64,000 nt of DNA from the NCBI RefSeq assembly GCF_000708205.1, contig NW_014575560.1:250501-314500 (forward strand), in the 5' to 3' direction. Positions 22,148 to 33,334 of this stretch are shown here, piece after piece (position 1 is the first letter of the stretch; each line of letters begins with the position of its first letter). A program made the position numbers and the translations under genes. The notes under the pieces were generated by a model. That model saw only the letters and a program-made list of their open reading frames with translations. It did no database searches and had not been told where the DNA came from. Origin of the DNA: Mixia osmundae IAM 14324 (Eukaryota > Basidiomycota > Mixiomycetes > Mixiales > Mixiaceae).

Positions 22148-23395
22148 ATGCAGCCCCTCCTTGTATGGCTGCCGAGTGCTTTCGGAATCCTCCTGGTCAG
22201 TCGAGCAAGGCTGTGATGGCTGCAATGCAGCACAGAGCAGCGCTGACCAACTCTGGGGTATGTAGGCTGGCGTAGCGGCTATGGTCCTGCAATGGTTCAC
22301 ACCACGACCTCGTGCCATGACAGCTCGAGAAAGAACTTTCTGCTCAATTCACACTACCCGCAAGCGCAGTCCTTCTGGCTCACGACTGGTCAAATCAACG
22401 AGTTTCACGGAAACGAGAGAAGAAAGGCAACCCTTTGAATCCAGCCTCGCGGATCCAGCCACACTATCGCTCAGCGTCATCGTGCCTGCATACAACGAGG
22501 CCAAGCGGATACAACAGATGTTGCAGGAGGCACTGGATTATCTCGAGTCACCTCCCCAAAGGCGGCGACATTCGCGTGGTTATGAAGTCATCGTCGTCGA
22601 TGATGGCTCGACGGATTCCACTTGCGCCGTCGTGCTCGAGTATGCAGCAAAGCGACAGGACTCGGGCGGCAAGACGATCAGGGTCGTGCAGCTAGACAGG
22701 AACAGAGGCAAAGGGGGAGCAGTGACGCATGGGATGAAGTTTGCGAGGGGAAAGAGGTTGCTCTTTGTGGATGCGGATGGTGCAAGCCAATTTGAGGATC
22801 TAGACTTGCTGGACAAAGAGATGGACAGGATAGAGAAAGAAGGTTATGGACTCGTACTGGGCAGTCGCGCTCACATGGTCAAGACTCCGGCAGTCGTTCA
22901 GGCGAGTCAATCGGACAGCTGAGTGACTCGAGCTGAGTGACTGCAAGCAGAGATCGGCATTGCGCAACATTCTCATGCGCTGCTTCCATGCCTACTTGCA
23001 TATCATGGGCATCTCGACCGTCAAGGACACCCAGTGCGGCTTCAAGCTGCTCACGCGTCCGACCGCGTCCATCGTCTTTACGAACATGCATGTCGTGCGT
23101 ACCAGCTAGCTAGAACTCGTCCGGCCTGACTTGACCGCGGTGTCTACGACAGGAGGGCTGGATCTTCGATATAGAATTGATACTCATTGCTACCTTTATC
23201 GATGCGCCAACATCGGAAGTCGCGATAAGGTGGAAAGAGGTAGACGGGAGCAAGATGCAACTGGCGAGGGATAGCATAGCCATGGCGCTCGATCTGCTCG
23301 TCATTCGGGCCAACTACAGCCTGGGACGCTGGCCGCTACCCACACGAGAGCAACCGCAATTAGACAGCCTTGAGCCGAAACCCAAAGCAGCATAA
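22148..23395 (+). CDS. ALG5: Dolichyl-phosphate beta-glucosyltransferase Alg5
   Basis: Alg5 makes dolichol-phosphate-glucose from UDP-glucose at the ER for N-glycan assembly. Four exons (22148..22195, 22266..22901, 22951..23094, 23153..23395) give about 356 aa. Joining exons 1 and 2 creates an N-terminal membrane anchor, LLVWLPSAFGILLAGVAAM. The GT-A domain has LSVIVPAYNEAKRI, VIVVDDGSTD, RNRGKGGAV, LLFVDADGASQF, VLGSRAHMVKTPAVVQ, RNILMRCFH, DTQCGFKLLTR and EGWIFDIELILIA. Intron 2 (22902..22950) uses a GC donor, CAG|GCGAGT, which keeps AVVQ next to RSALRNIL as in homologues. Intron 1 is 70 nt, the longest here. Confidence 0.92.
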
Positions 23396-23445
23396 CCGCA
23401 TTACTGTAGCAGCTTGAGCAAGGTGACATTTGTACAACATCAAAT

Positions 23446-24384
23446 TCACTCGTCGTTTGTGCCTGCAAGTGCCATCAAACTGAACTGCAACGAATCGCCC
23501 GCGAATCGCAAGAATTTGTCTGTGATGACTTTGGCTGTATCGGTCAGTAGCGAGCTGACCGGGCCGTGATCGATCGGTGAATCTTTGCGGCCATCCAGCT
23601 CGAGCAGCCGGCCTCTGACGGCGACAAACGCGACGAAATGAAGATCTACCTTTGCATCCGCATCGGGCGCGGCCGTCTGGCCTGTCTGTGCAGTCTCGCT
23701 ACGGGCACTCCGATGTCAGCAGTCACCGTCTGCATGAACCCTGTGCTGCTTGCCTGTGCGCAGCTTCGAGCTCGCTATCGTGCTCTAGTAGCTTTGCGCG
23801 CTCTAGGGGCGTAGCGTCTGTGCATCGTTCGAACAGACGTCGCAGTGGCGTGTCTGATCCTATAGGAGCATCGGAATTGGCTAGCCCGTGTAGCAAGCCC
23901 ATGGTGCCGCAAGCGTTGCCAATCTGCTCATGATCTTAGACGGCGCAAGGGCAGCGCGTCAGCTGGGAGACGGACAGTCTGCTTAAAGTATATCGCATGG
24001 CTGACTGCCTCATCTTGATGTTTGGTGGCAACACGCTCTTCCTCTCTGTGCTTCTCGTAGGCATCTGTCACCGGGAAGAGCAAGAGGACAGCATAGACAG
24101 GCTGGGGCACCATAGCTCTAAGCGGATTGTTCCTCAGCAGGCAATCTTCAGCAGCAAGACAGGGCGCACAGAAGATCTGGATCGAGGCCATAGATGTCAC
24201 AGAAGCTGGCTCTGCTGGTGTCGAGGCCGAGCTTGGCGCACCACTTGAGATGGATCCATCAGCTCTGTTTGAGGACATCGCACGACTGCTGACGGCATTC
24301 ATGACATCTGGATTCGCTCTGCGACCAGATTAGAGTCGTGCGAGTACAGTGAGCTGATGCGCACTCGAGGGGCACCCAACGCAT
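23446..24384 (-). CDS. Ubiquitin C-terminal hydrolase, UCH-L3/Yuh1 family
   Basis: The enzyme releases small adducts from ubiquitin C-termini. Six exons: 24384..24365, 24318..24294, 24243..24170, 24117..23976, 23923..23740 and 23681..23446, about 226 aa, the usual length. Spliced, the start reads MRWVPLEANPDVMNAW, then CAKLGLDTSRASFCDIYGLD, AMVPQPVYAVLLLFPVTDAY, IYFKQT, IGNACGTMGLLHGLANS, VDLHFVAFV and ELDGRKDSPIDHG. The Gln (in KQT), catalytic Cys (NACGT), His (DLHF) and Asp (LDGRK) are all present. The first two exons are only 20 and 25 nt, so ORF callers will miss the true start. TATAAG sits about 10 nt upstream of the ATG. Confidence 0.9.
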
Positions 24385-24897
24385 GACTCTTATAAGCTTT
24401 GTGGCACTGCTGAACGGGGTCCGGGAGCTTGAGGATGACGCGGATTTTCAATGACGCGCTTGCGCTTAGCGGGTTGCCTCCGTCGAAGACGACATGCCTG
24501 TCTCGGTCAGCAGCCTATGAGCTTATTCCATCCACTTCAAAGACCTTTCCTCGTCATTGCGCCACATCTCTGCTCCCTGTCGTGAGATGGCTGCATGTCA
24601 CTGGACCAGTCATAGCATCTACAAACGCCTTTTTCAGCTGTTCGTGCAGCCGTTGTTAGCGGAAGCTCGTCGCCGTCAACTTCACATGGGGGCTGCAGTG
24701 TCTTCTGCGCAGCTCATAGATGCGCCGCGCCGAGTGATTCGCGCCTACTACCGTCGGCCGCGTCGAAGCCATGACAATGTTTGATCGCACGGCAGCTAAA
24801 GATTGTGTCGCCTTCGACGCGCTTACGAGCTTCGACGCTCTGCTTTTCGTCATGCATAGCATCATCCTTCTTTTCATCTCATCAATTGAATAGCAGT
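24385..24897. other. Intergenic region, no convincing gene
   Basis: These 513 bp lie between the divergent UCH gene and an orphan gene. Short open frames exist on both strands (for example 24557-24784 plus), but none shows a recognisable family or a consistent splice pattern. It should contain both promoters, and possibly 5' exons of the orphan. I found no tRNA fold or repeat by eye. Confidence 0.35.
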
Positions 24898-25927
24898 ATG
24901 CGAGCCGAGTCGGTTCACAAGTCAATGCGAGCAGCCAAAGACGCTGCACGGACTGCTCAACGACGTCGCGAGGAACACATACTCGCTGAAATCTCTACAC
25001 AAGGCCTACTTCACTTGACATACCCCCTGGCAGATACTCCCGCCCAGGTACCGACCAACCCTACCGTGTACTGGCCGGAGGAACGCTCGCCACAGATCAG
25101 CTACTTGGACAAACGCGAGGAGGATCTTCCTGCTGCTATGCTACGCGAAACGGCTCAGCATGACGGACTGATCTATCCCCCTCACCGTATTGATGCACTG
25201 ACTACCTACGCGGCCTGGCTCAGCTCTATGGTCTCTGGCGCAGCCAGGCTACCATGGGCCACTGACGAGCTGACCACGATGGTCGACGCCTTCGTCACAA
25301 AGGATGCTTGCCGTGATCTTGGCCACGTTCCAACCCTGGCCGAAGTCTTGACTGCCGCCCATCGTGCGCACAATCCTCTGCACTTGCTTTCATACTGATG
25401 AAACGTCTGCAGTGATACGCTACAGGTACCATCAGCTCGTTAGATGGTCAGCAAACCATCCTTGGACGATCTACTCGAACGATGAAGATGTACAGCTGCT
25501 ATGGCCTTCCATCAAGATTGCGGATCTACAGGACTGCGTACCATTGAGCCTCTTGCATTTCACTCTATCGCCCTGGGTCACCAAAGCTCTCATTCGCCGC
25601 ATCGTGCGCAAGTCTCGCTGTACCCTAGAAGCCGCTCAGGGCTATCGTCTGACGGATCGTGCACTGTGCAACATCATCGACGGCCGTGACGCCATGCCAG
25701 ACAATATCGAACTTCAGCTCAAGGACATCGCTATCTGGACAACGCGAGCGATGATCGACTCTGCAGATGGTCGTCTCCGCTGCACAAAATTGGAGTGTAC
25801 CACTCGCACAAGCTGCTCCACAGGTCTCTGTAGACAGCACGACACTGCCGTACATCGCGCCGCCGTAGGCTTTCGTTCACAGCCCGCAAACAGTCGAACG
25901 GCTGATACTCGGCAGATGAAGGAGTGA
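24898..25927 (+). CDS. Uncharacterised protein with C-terminal Cys/His cluster
   Basis: I do not recognise this gene. Exons 24898..25363 and 25413..25927 (49-nt intron, donor GTGCGC) give about 326 aa. Codon use and clean splicing look like a real gene. The N-terminus is a charged helix (SMRAAKDAARTAQRRREEHI). The middle is mixed alpha, with WSANHPWTIYSNDEDVQLLW and SLLHFTLSPWVTKALIRRIV. The C-terminus has a compact cluster, LRCTKLECTTRTSCSTGLCR followed by QH: four Cys plus a further Cys and His, spaced like a small zinc knuckle. A DNA-, RNA- or protein-binding role is only a guess. Upstream in-frame exons cannot be excluded. Confidence 0.55.
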
Positions 25928-26067
25928 AGCTATCGTTGTGACCGCGGAAATGAAGATCCAATCGCTTGCATCTGATGCTGCTATACACAGTGTCTGCATG
26001 ATACCGAACCGTTGCGCTCTTGCCTATGTCTCGTACCTTTGGAAGGTCTGTCCACATTACGGGTAGC

Positions 26068-28242
26068 TCATAGTTTCGACTGCCTTGCCTCCTCCTGGTA
26101 TGGCTCCTTCTTCACTCGCTCGCGTAAGACGCGTCTGAGGATCTTGCCAGAGGCCGACTTGGGGATCTCTTCGATGAAGATGATGCCTCCGCCGAGTCTG
26201 AAGTGCTTCGGAACACGCGATGTGACGTGATCCTGTATTGCCTTTTTGTATGCCGCTTCGTTCTTCGCGGCCGCGGTCGGGTCAGAGGGAACGATGTACG
26301 CTCGAGGGAACTACATGCTGCTGTCAGCGGATGCGCAGCGAGCAACAAAGAGCGCACTTCTGAAGCGCGGCCTTCGCTATAGACGCCGACGACTCCGACA
26401 TCTTTGACGTGAGGATGAGTGAGACAAGTCGCTTCAAGACTCGCAGGCGGTACTTGGTAGCCTAAGACTTTGAGCAGCTCTTTCATTCTGTCTGTTATGG
26501 TCCAGTAGTCCTCGATGCAAGTCGCAATGTCTGCTCAAAGTCAGGAAGCTATCAACATGACAAGCATGGCGCTTACCTCCTGTCCTGAGCCAGTGATCCT
26601 CGACAAGCGTCTCCTTAGTGGCCTCTTCGTTTTCAAAGTAGCCCATCATGATGCTGCACCAAACATAAGCGCGATACGGAAGTGAGAGGAATGGAAACTC
26701 CTACTTGTCACCCTGCATCCAGAGCTCGCCCTCTCTGCCCTCCTCGGTAATGTCTTTCATCGTCTCCGGATCGACGAGTCGACCGCGTACGCCGGGCAAG
26801 AGGAATCCGATTGATCCTGTCCTTGGCGCTTCTGGCGAGCAAAAGTGCGTCGTGGGGCTTGATTCGGTCTGCGCATGTCATCATCAGCAGGTATATATCA
26901 GAAGTGAGCTTCGCGACCGACTAGACCATACGCCTGGGCAACATGGCATCCTAACCGCTCGGCGACTGTCTTTTCGAGCTCAGCACCCATAGGCGCAGCC
27001 TGGGCAGATGTCAGCTTCGTTGGAGACCTCAATGGTGTACATACGCCTGATACGACTAATCGAAGGCTGCCGAAATCGTAATCGTCGACAATGGGATCTT
27101 TTGCAAGCTGAAGCGCAACGGGCGGCACGAGCATAACGATGGTAGCCTTGTATCGTTGGACAAGCTCGCAGAAATGCTTGAGATTGAACTTGGGCATGAT
27201 CACTACTGTGCAGCCTTCGAGGATGGGCCAGTGAACGACCTTTGTGAGCGCATAGATCTATGATGTGGACATGAGCAAGATACGTCGCCAGTAGAAGATA
27301 GGCGACGTACATGTGAGAACGGCAAGAACGCTAGATGGACATCGTCGGATGTGCACTTGAAGGGATGGAGCCCGGACAGGACTGAAGTCATGTTGAGTTG
27401 AGAAGTCATGACGCCCTTTGCAGCGCTTGTCGTGCCGCTGCTGAACATGAGATAGGCGAGGGTTGTGGCGAGCTTGTCTTGCGGAATCTCAGCCGCTTGC
27501 ATGAGCTTAGAGCTCTGCATCTGGTCTATCGTCTTGAAGGCTTGGAGCAGCTCTGCATCAATCTTGATTGGCTTCTCGTCGCCAGCTGGTCCGTCCGCTG
27601 GGGGATGATCTGGTCGGAACGCGCTGGCGTGCTTGAGAATGCCGTCAACCTCGCTCCGTCTGACTGAGAGGGCGATGCGTTGCTTCTGCTCGTCTGCAGT
27701 CCAGCCAAGCGCCTTGGTTGCTTTGAGCGCTACTTCAAAGTTTGAAGGATGAGCGAGCAAGAGTTTCGCTTTTGACTTTGACAGCTGATGCGTAAGTTCT
27801 GTTGGCGTATAGGCAGTATTGGCTCCCGAGAAGACAATGCCAGCGCACTGAACGTCAAGGTCAATCAGTCTAGCATGTGGATGCAACGAGAAGAGGAGCA
27901 CACTTGACATGCAAATATGATGGCATGGTAATGTATCGAATTGGGAGAAAAGAGGCAGACGACATCGCCCTGCTTGACGCCAAAGTCCTCAGTGAGACCT
28001 GCAGCCAAGCGCTGCGACTGCTCGCGAAGCTGCTTGCGGGTCACTGTCTCCCTGGTAGAGCCGTCCACGACAGCCGGCTTGTCGTCCGGCACGTTATTCG
28101 GGTTTGACCAGACCAGGCTCCATACGGATTGCCGCTTATTGTCGTCAAGTGTAGGATGGTCCTCCCACTGCCCAACTCGCGTGTCAGTAGATAGCTCTGC
28201 TACGTGTGCAGGCGTGTGAACTTGCCGGCGAATGATAGACAT
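26068..28242 (-). CDS. Acyl/4-coumarate-CoA ligase family enzyme with PTS1 (SKL)
   Basis: This adenylate-forming enzyme activates a carboxylic acid to its CoA thioester. Eight exons: 28242..27904, 27847..27311, 27257..27045, 26999..26922, 26868..26705, 26653..26577, 26530..26358 and 26310..26068, about 607 aa. Motifs: LMFSSGTTSAAKGVMTSQ (P-loop), HLAFLPFSH, AQAYGL joined to TESSPT, GELWMQGD, GYFENEEATKET, TGD with RMKELLKVLGYQV, and IPKSASGKILRRVL with the catalytic Lys. The last three residues are SKL, a type 1 peroxisomal signal. This fits peroxisomal ligases for fatty or aromatic acids; the substrate cannot be read from sequence. ATG 28242 is used because the longer frame begins with GTG. 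Confidence 0.9.
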
Positions 28243-28416
28243 GCCCACGCTTCGGCATCGTCGACGGAACTGCGGTGGAAGTGCGGAGTTTTAAGTTGAT
28301 GTCACTACGCGATCGCCTTGACTTTTGTTAGCTGACGGGTGACGTGTCCTCGCCCAGACTGCCGTGACGCTCTACGCAGGCGTGCGCTGATATCGTTGCA
28401 CAAGTGTTGCCACTCG

Positions 28417-31400
28417 ATGTCTCGACTGCAGGCCAACTTCACTGGCCAAGCGAGACCAAAGAGAGAGATCAATCTGGGCGGTTCGAGCACTTCCAGTACC
28501 TTACGCAGTGATGGCATGCAACTCGATGGTCCCTTGGCAAGCACGTCGGGTCATGCATCGAGTACACCGGCAGCAGGAAGCACCATTGGTCGCTTGCGAC
28601 TGGAGCGTGAGGCTAGGGAACGACAGCGCTTGCAGAAACTCGCAGTGGCGAGGATCGAGAGCTTTTGGACCGGACGCCGAGCTGCTGCCAATCTGAGGCG
28701 GACCTATCGAGCTCGCTTCGACCTCTTGCTTGCACAAGTGAATGACACTGAGCCACCGTCACCTGCAACCGACCCTGCTTCTCAGGCCAGACCTCGGCGT
28801 ACGGTGGAGCTGACGCGGCATCTTGTTCACGCTTTCGCGAGCGGCGAGGCTCAAGACGCCAGACGTCTGGCAGCATGGGCACGGTACATCATGTCAGATG
28901 TAGCATCATCAAAACAGACCAAAGGCAAGGCCATAACGCCCTCCATCTTAGCAGAGCCGATCCGCGTCACCGAGCTTGCCTCAAGTTGGCTTACAAATCT
29001 CTGGTTAGCTTGCATCAATCTCCTCAGGCAACTGGCTCACAGGCCACGGTATGTCCATGTTCTTTGGTGCGCGACCATGCTGATCTTCGGGGCAGAGCGC
29101 CCTCCAATTTGCTGTTTCTCGAAGTGCTCAAGTACGCCACCGATAGTACCAAGTGGGAAATGCAGCTGCCATCAAGAGGCGCTTCCGCTTGCGCTGCACT
29201 GACACGAGCTCTTCTGATGCGCTGCAGTTTCTTCGAGCTGCTGTCGACGTTTCTTCGGGCGCAGGGCGGCCAGCAAGGCACTGCCGCTCTCCGTAGTAGC
29301 ACATCAGTGATTGTCATCAACGTCTTTGGTAGTGTCGATGCAGCAAAGCAGATACAGCAGTCTGCGCTTCGATCTCTGCTATCAAACTGGCTGTCAATAC
29401 CCAATCTGGCGCAAGAATTGCCTCAGACCGCGCTAAAGAGCCAACAAGAGGCAGTCGTTCGCGAGATACCTTTGCTAGAGGCAGACAGTCTGCCGATCGT
29501 CGCCAATGCGCTCCAAACTGTGGATACAGCAACAAGGGCTCATCTGGCGAGCAACATCGTCAGCTTGCTACATGATCAAGTCACGCGATTCGACAAAAGT
29601 CAGTTCAAGGCTTACCTAGACCTGCTCATCACGACGCTATCGGCCTTTTCAGCGGCCAGCCTCGATGCAAAGCAAGCTGTAGTCACGGATGGAATCCAGG
29701 CAGGCCTGGCCAGGCAACTAGCCGGTCATGGCGATGGAAGCGAGGACGACGATGAATTGCAAGACCAAAAGATGGAATTGGACATGCCGGGTGACAGCAG
29801 CCTAAATACTGCCGACAAGACCTCTATCGCCAGGCTCGCGTCAGTCCAGCATATAGCGAGCTTGCAAGCAGCAGCAGCGCGCTATGTCAACACTACACAA
29901 GATGAATTTGTTTCTCTGATGGTGTCTCTTATCGTCGCTTGGCCAAGCCGTAAAGACGAGATACTTACGGCGCTATTGCACACAAGCTCGCGCGGTGCAG
30001 GTCTTGTGCGCGAGACCTGGCGATCCTCGGTTCGACCGAGTGCCCTTGCCCGAGCGCTGTCGGTACAGCGCGAAGGCCTCAGCTCAGTACTCAGTGCTCT
30101 CAAGGAGCCTAGCTTTGCTAGGACTTGGCCGGCGCTGATACTTCTTCTCGACATGTACAATCGCTTACTACTGACGATAGGCGATGACGACTTTTTCGAG
30201 GCTGGTCCGCGCAATCCGCTTCAAATCGAAGACATCGTTATGCTCTCTGCACTTGCAAGGAATATCGCCTTCGCCCTGTATTGGACCGAGGGGCAGACGG
30301 ATGTGCGCACAATGAAAGTGGCTGGCACGAGCGTTTCGTACGACAGTATCAGACGGACTGCAACTTTCTTCTTGCAAAACATCCACGCTCGCGATTCTCG
30401 GCGGCCATTTGTGCCCGAGGATCATTGGCTCATGACGGATCAATTCGATCTCGATTCGTTCGTATCGTCGGCATTGACAGAAGAGCGCAAGCTAGACGAC
30501 GAAGAGGCGATCTCTGTACCTTCGCCCATGCGATACCCCCGACGAGCATACGGTCCTGCTCATCCCTCTCCTGCTGCTCGACATCGCAGTAGCTTCAACA
30601 AGCAGGCATCTTACGTTAGTCCGCGCCTCGGTGTGCTCAATAATATCCCCTTTGTCATCCCGTTCAATACTCGAGCCGAGATCTTTCGGCACTTTGTGGA
30701 GAACGATCGCGAGAAGCTCGGCGACGGACACTGGTTCCGAGGCGCTCGACGAGCGATCATTCGTCGCGATCATGTTGCAGACGATGGTTTCGCTCACCTC
30801 GCTAAGCTCGGCAAAGAACTCAAGCATCGCATGCAGATCACATTCGTCGATGTCTTTGGCGAAGAGGAAGCTGGTATTGATGGCGGTGGACTGACAAAAG
30901 AATTCCTCACAAGGTCAGTCAAATGCCTTGTGTCATGACACGAGCTCACGTCGTATGCGACGCAGTCTAGGCAAGGAAGTCTTTGACACAGATCGAGGCT
31001 TATGGCGCGCAAATGCAAAGCAGGAGCTCTATCCATCACCGAGCCTGTACGCGCGGGGCTCGGATCAGCTAGCGTGGTTCCGATTCCTCGGTCAGATCAC
31101 TGGCAAAGCACTATATGACGGCATCCTCGTCAACACACCTTTTGCAGACTTCTTCCTCGCAAAATGGCTGGGCCGATCTAACTTTCTTGACGACTTGGCT
31201 TCGCTCGATCCAGAGCTATACCAGGGCCTGGTGTTCCTCAAGAATTACGCTGGCAACGTGGAAAAAGATCTCGCTCTCACGTTTAGCGTGACGGATGAAG
31301 AATTCGGCGAATCGCGCACGATCGATTTGATACCCGACGGCAGCAATGTAGCAGTGACAGCAAGCAACCGTATTCGCTACATTACCCTTGTCTCGCACTA

Positions 31401-31872
31401 TCGTCTCAACTATCAAATTCGCGAGCAGTCGGAAGCGTTTACGGCCGGATTATTTGACATCATCGAGCCAAGATGGCTGCGCTTGTTCAATCAGTCCGAG
31501 CTACGACTAATCTGTTCCGGTACGAATTCAGAGATCGATCTGGAAGACCTCAGACGTAACACTGTCTACGGCCGTCTAGACGAGGGTGGCGATCTTGTGC
31601 GATGGTTCTGGTCGACCGTCAAAGCATTCAGCCAAGCCGAGAAGGAAGCCCTGCTCTCTTTCGTCACGAGCTGCCCGCGGCCTCCTCTGCTAGGCTTCAA
31701 AGAGCTACGACCATCCTTCTGCATTCAGGCTGGCGAAAATGACCCCGGGCGCTTACCGACAGCGTCGACTTGTGTCAACTTGCTTAAGCTGCCAGCTTAC
31801 ACGAGCCCTGACACACTTCGGCAGAAACTGCTCACAGCGATCCAGTCAAAGGCAGGATTTGACATGTCTTAG
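28417..31872 (+). CDS. HUL5: HECT E3 ubiquitin ligase, Hul5/UBE3C type
   Basis: Hul5-type ligases extend ubiquitin chains at the proteasome. Exons 28417..29048, 29096..30913 and 30966..31872 give about 1118 aa, the family size. The N-terminus has RPKREINLGGSS and an IQ-like basic helix, LQKLAVARIESFWTGRRAAA. The middle is helical. The HECT domain begins near FGEEEAGIDGGGLTKEFLTS and continues with WFRFLGQITGKALYDGILVN, LTFSVTDEEFGE, NYQIREQSEAFTAGL, LICSG and GFKELRPSFCIQ. The catalytic Cys is in LPTASTCVNLLKLPAYTS. Promoter space to the divergent CoA ligase is 174 bp. UBE3B-type is a possible alternative. Confidence 0.92.
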
Positions 31873-32006
31873 AGCATTTAGATCTGTTGTTGCTGATACT
31901 TGTAGATGCAATGAGTGATGCACATCTAAGATGAGCAAGGTGTAGGTTGCGGAAAGGGAAGAACTACAGTGAAAGTCTATAAACAGTTTTGTAAAGTGGA
32001 GGTGCT

Positions 32007-33186
32007 CTATAGCTTGGACGATCTCGTCTTCTTGACATCATCGTGTTTGACAATCGAGGCTTGTCCATCGTTGCCTTCTTGACCAGGTGCGCCAGCATCG
32101 TTTGACTTCTTGGGGGCCGCTTCATAGCCAGCATCCTTGCGATCAACGCCGAGTTCTGCAATACGATGAGCTTCGGGCATTTGTGAACGCTGCAGAAGAG
32201 TGCTGACCAATAAGCTTAGCAAAGACCTTGGCAAAGTCGTCGAAGAAAGCGTCCTTGTCGTCTGCATACTTGTGCACGAGATCCTTGTTCATCTTGAGCA
32301 ACGCAAGATCGGTCTCGAGCATCATGAGCTCCTGGCCGAGGTCATCGTTGGCATATTGCTTGGGTCCGGACCACTCCTTTGGCTTCCATTCCATATTCTT
32401 GAGCATCTTGTAATATTGGTTCGAGAACACGGTCGGTCGCATGACCCAAGGGCCTTCGAAGCCGGAGCGATCAGCGTGACAGCGACCGAGATTGTGTGCG
32501 CCAGAGAGCGTGATGATCTCGTCGTCAGTAAAGCCCCTACAAGACCGTTTTAGCGCGCCACGGACGCGCTGGCAAGGCTGTACTTACATTCGGCCAAAGA
32601 CGGCTCGCAGGTGGTCTTCGGCTTGTGCGCCATCGGGCAGACGACCTCGAGGAGGTACTTTGCTGTCGTCTGTGAAGTCTGTTCTACCGGCCTTCCACTC
32701 GATCTTGGGGCCGCCCATCTCTTCTATTGCCACCACACCGGCGAGTGTCCAGAGATCAGCTATCGGCCAGGAATTAGCTCGTTCTCGAAACAGCGAGAGG
32801 GCAGCTCACCATACGAGAGGTTCTCGTGCTTCGCCTTGACGGGCTCGAGGAAGACACGGGCATGTTGCAAGCCGGCGTTGGCAGGATCGCCGCCCTCTTT
32901 CTCATACTGTCAATTGCATGTTAGCAGCTAAATGACAGCGTGTCGCCGACCGGCTGACCCTCATGCCTGCACCGTTGCTACCGCCGGTCCTGAGAATGTG
33001 TCCTATGAGTCATGTTCTGACGAGCTGGTGGGCTATCACTGACTTGGTGTCTTTGCAATACGTGCCGGCGCTATGCCACGCTAATCGCACGAACACAGGT
33101 CCCGCCGAGCCATCGTCATAGCCCGGCTGCTCCATGCATGCAGCAATGTCCTTGCGGACTGCGTCGTAGTCTACTTCCTTTGACAT
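32007..33186 (-). CDS. Class I haem peroxidase (CcP/APx-like) with PTS1 (SKL)
   Basis: Six exons: 33186..33044, 32989..32959, 32906..32810, 32759..32588, 32536..32208 and 32155..32007, about 306 aa. Distal site [17 protein letters not shown] (Arg, Trp, His) and proximal site [17 protein letters not shown] are intact; FEGPW carries the Trp that in yeast cytochrome c peroxidase forms the radical. [20 protein letters not shown] and [20 protein letters not shown] complete the fold. There is no mitochondrial presequence: the protein starts [14 protein letters not shown]. The C-terminal ~45 residues are an Asp/Lys-rich extension ending in SSKL, a peroxisomal signal. So the enzyme probably removes H2O2 in peroxisomes. 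Whether the donor is cytochrome c or ascorbate is open. Confidence 0.92.
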
Positions 33187-33334
33187 GATGTCTACCTATC
33201 GGTGTGTGAGTCGTGATTTGGACAGGCGATCGCAATTGCCGAGCCTCGGCCATGCGGGCCACGACTGTACTGCGTGCCACGTCATCACGTCTACATCCGC
33301 ACCGTTGTCAGATCCAGCTCACATTTGGTCTCGC

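Noticed and set aside
28875-30938. HUL5 as an independent 687-residue protein starting at 28875
   Set aside because: The frame before 29096 lies in another reading phase; the 47-nt intron 29049-29095 joins the true N-terminal exon from 28417.
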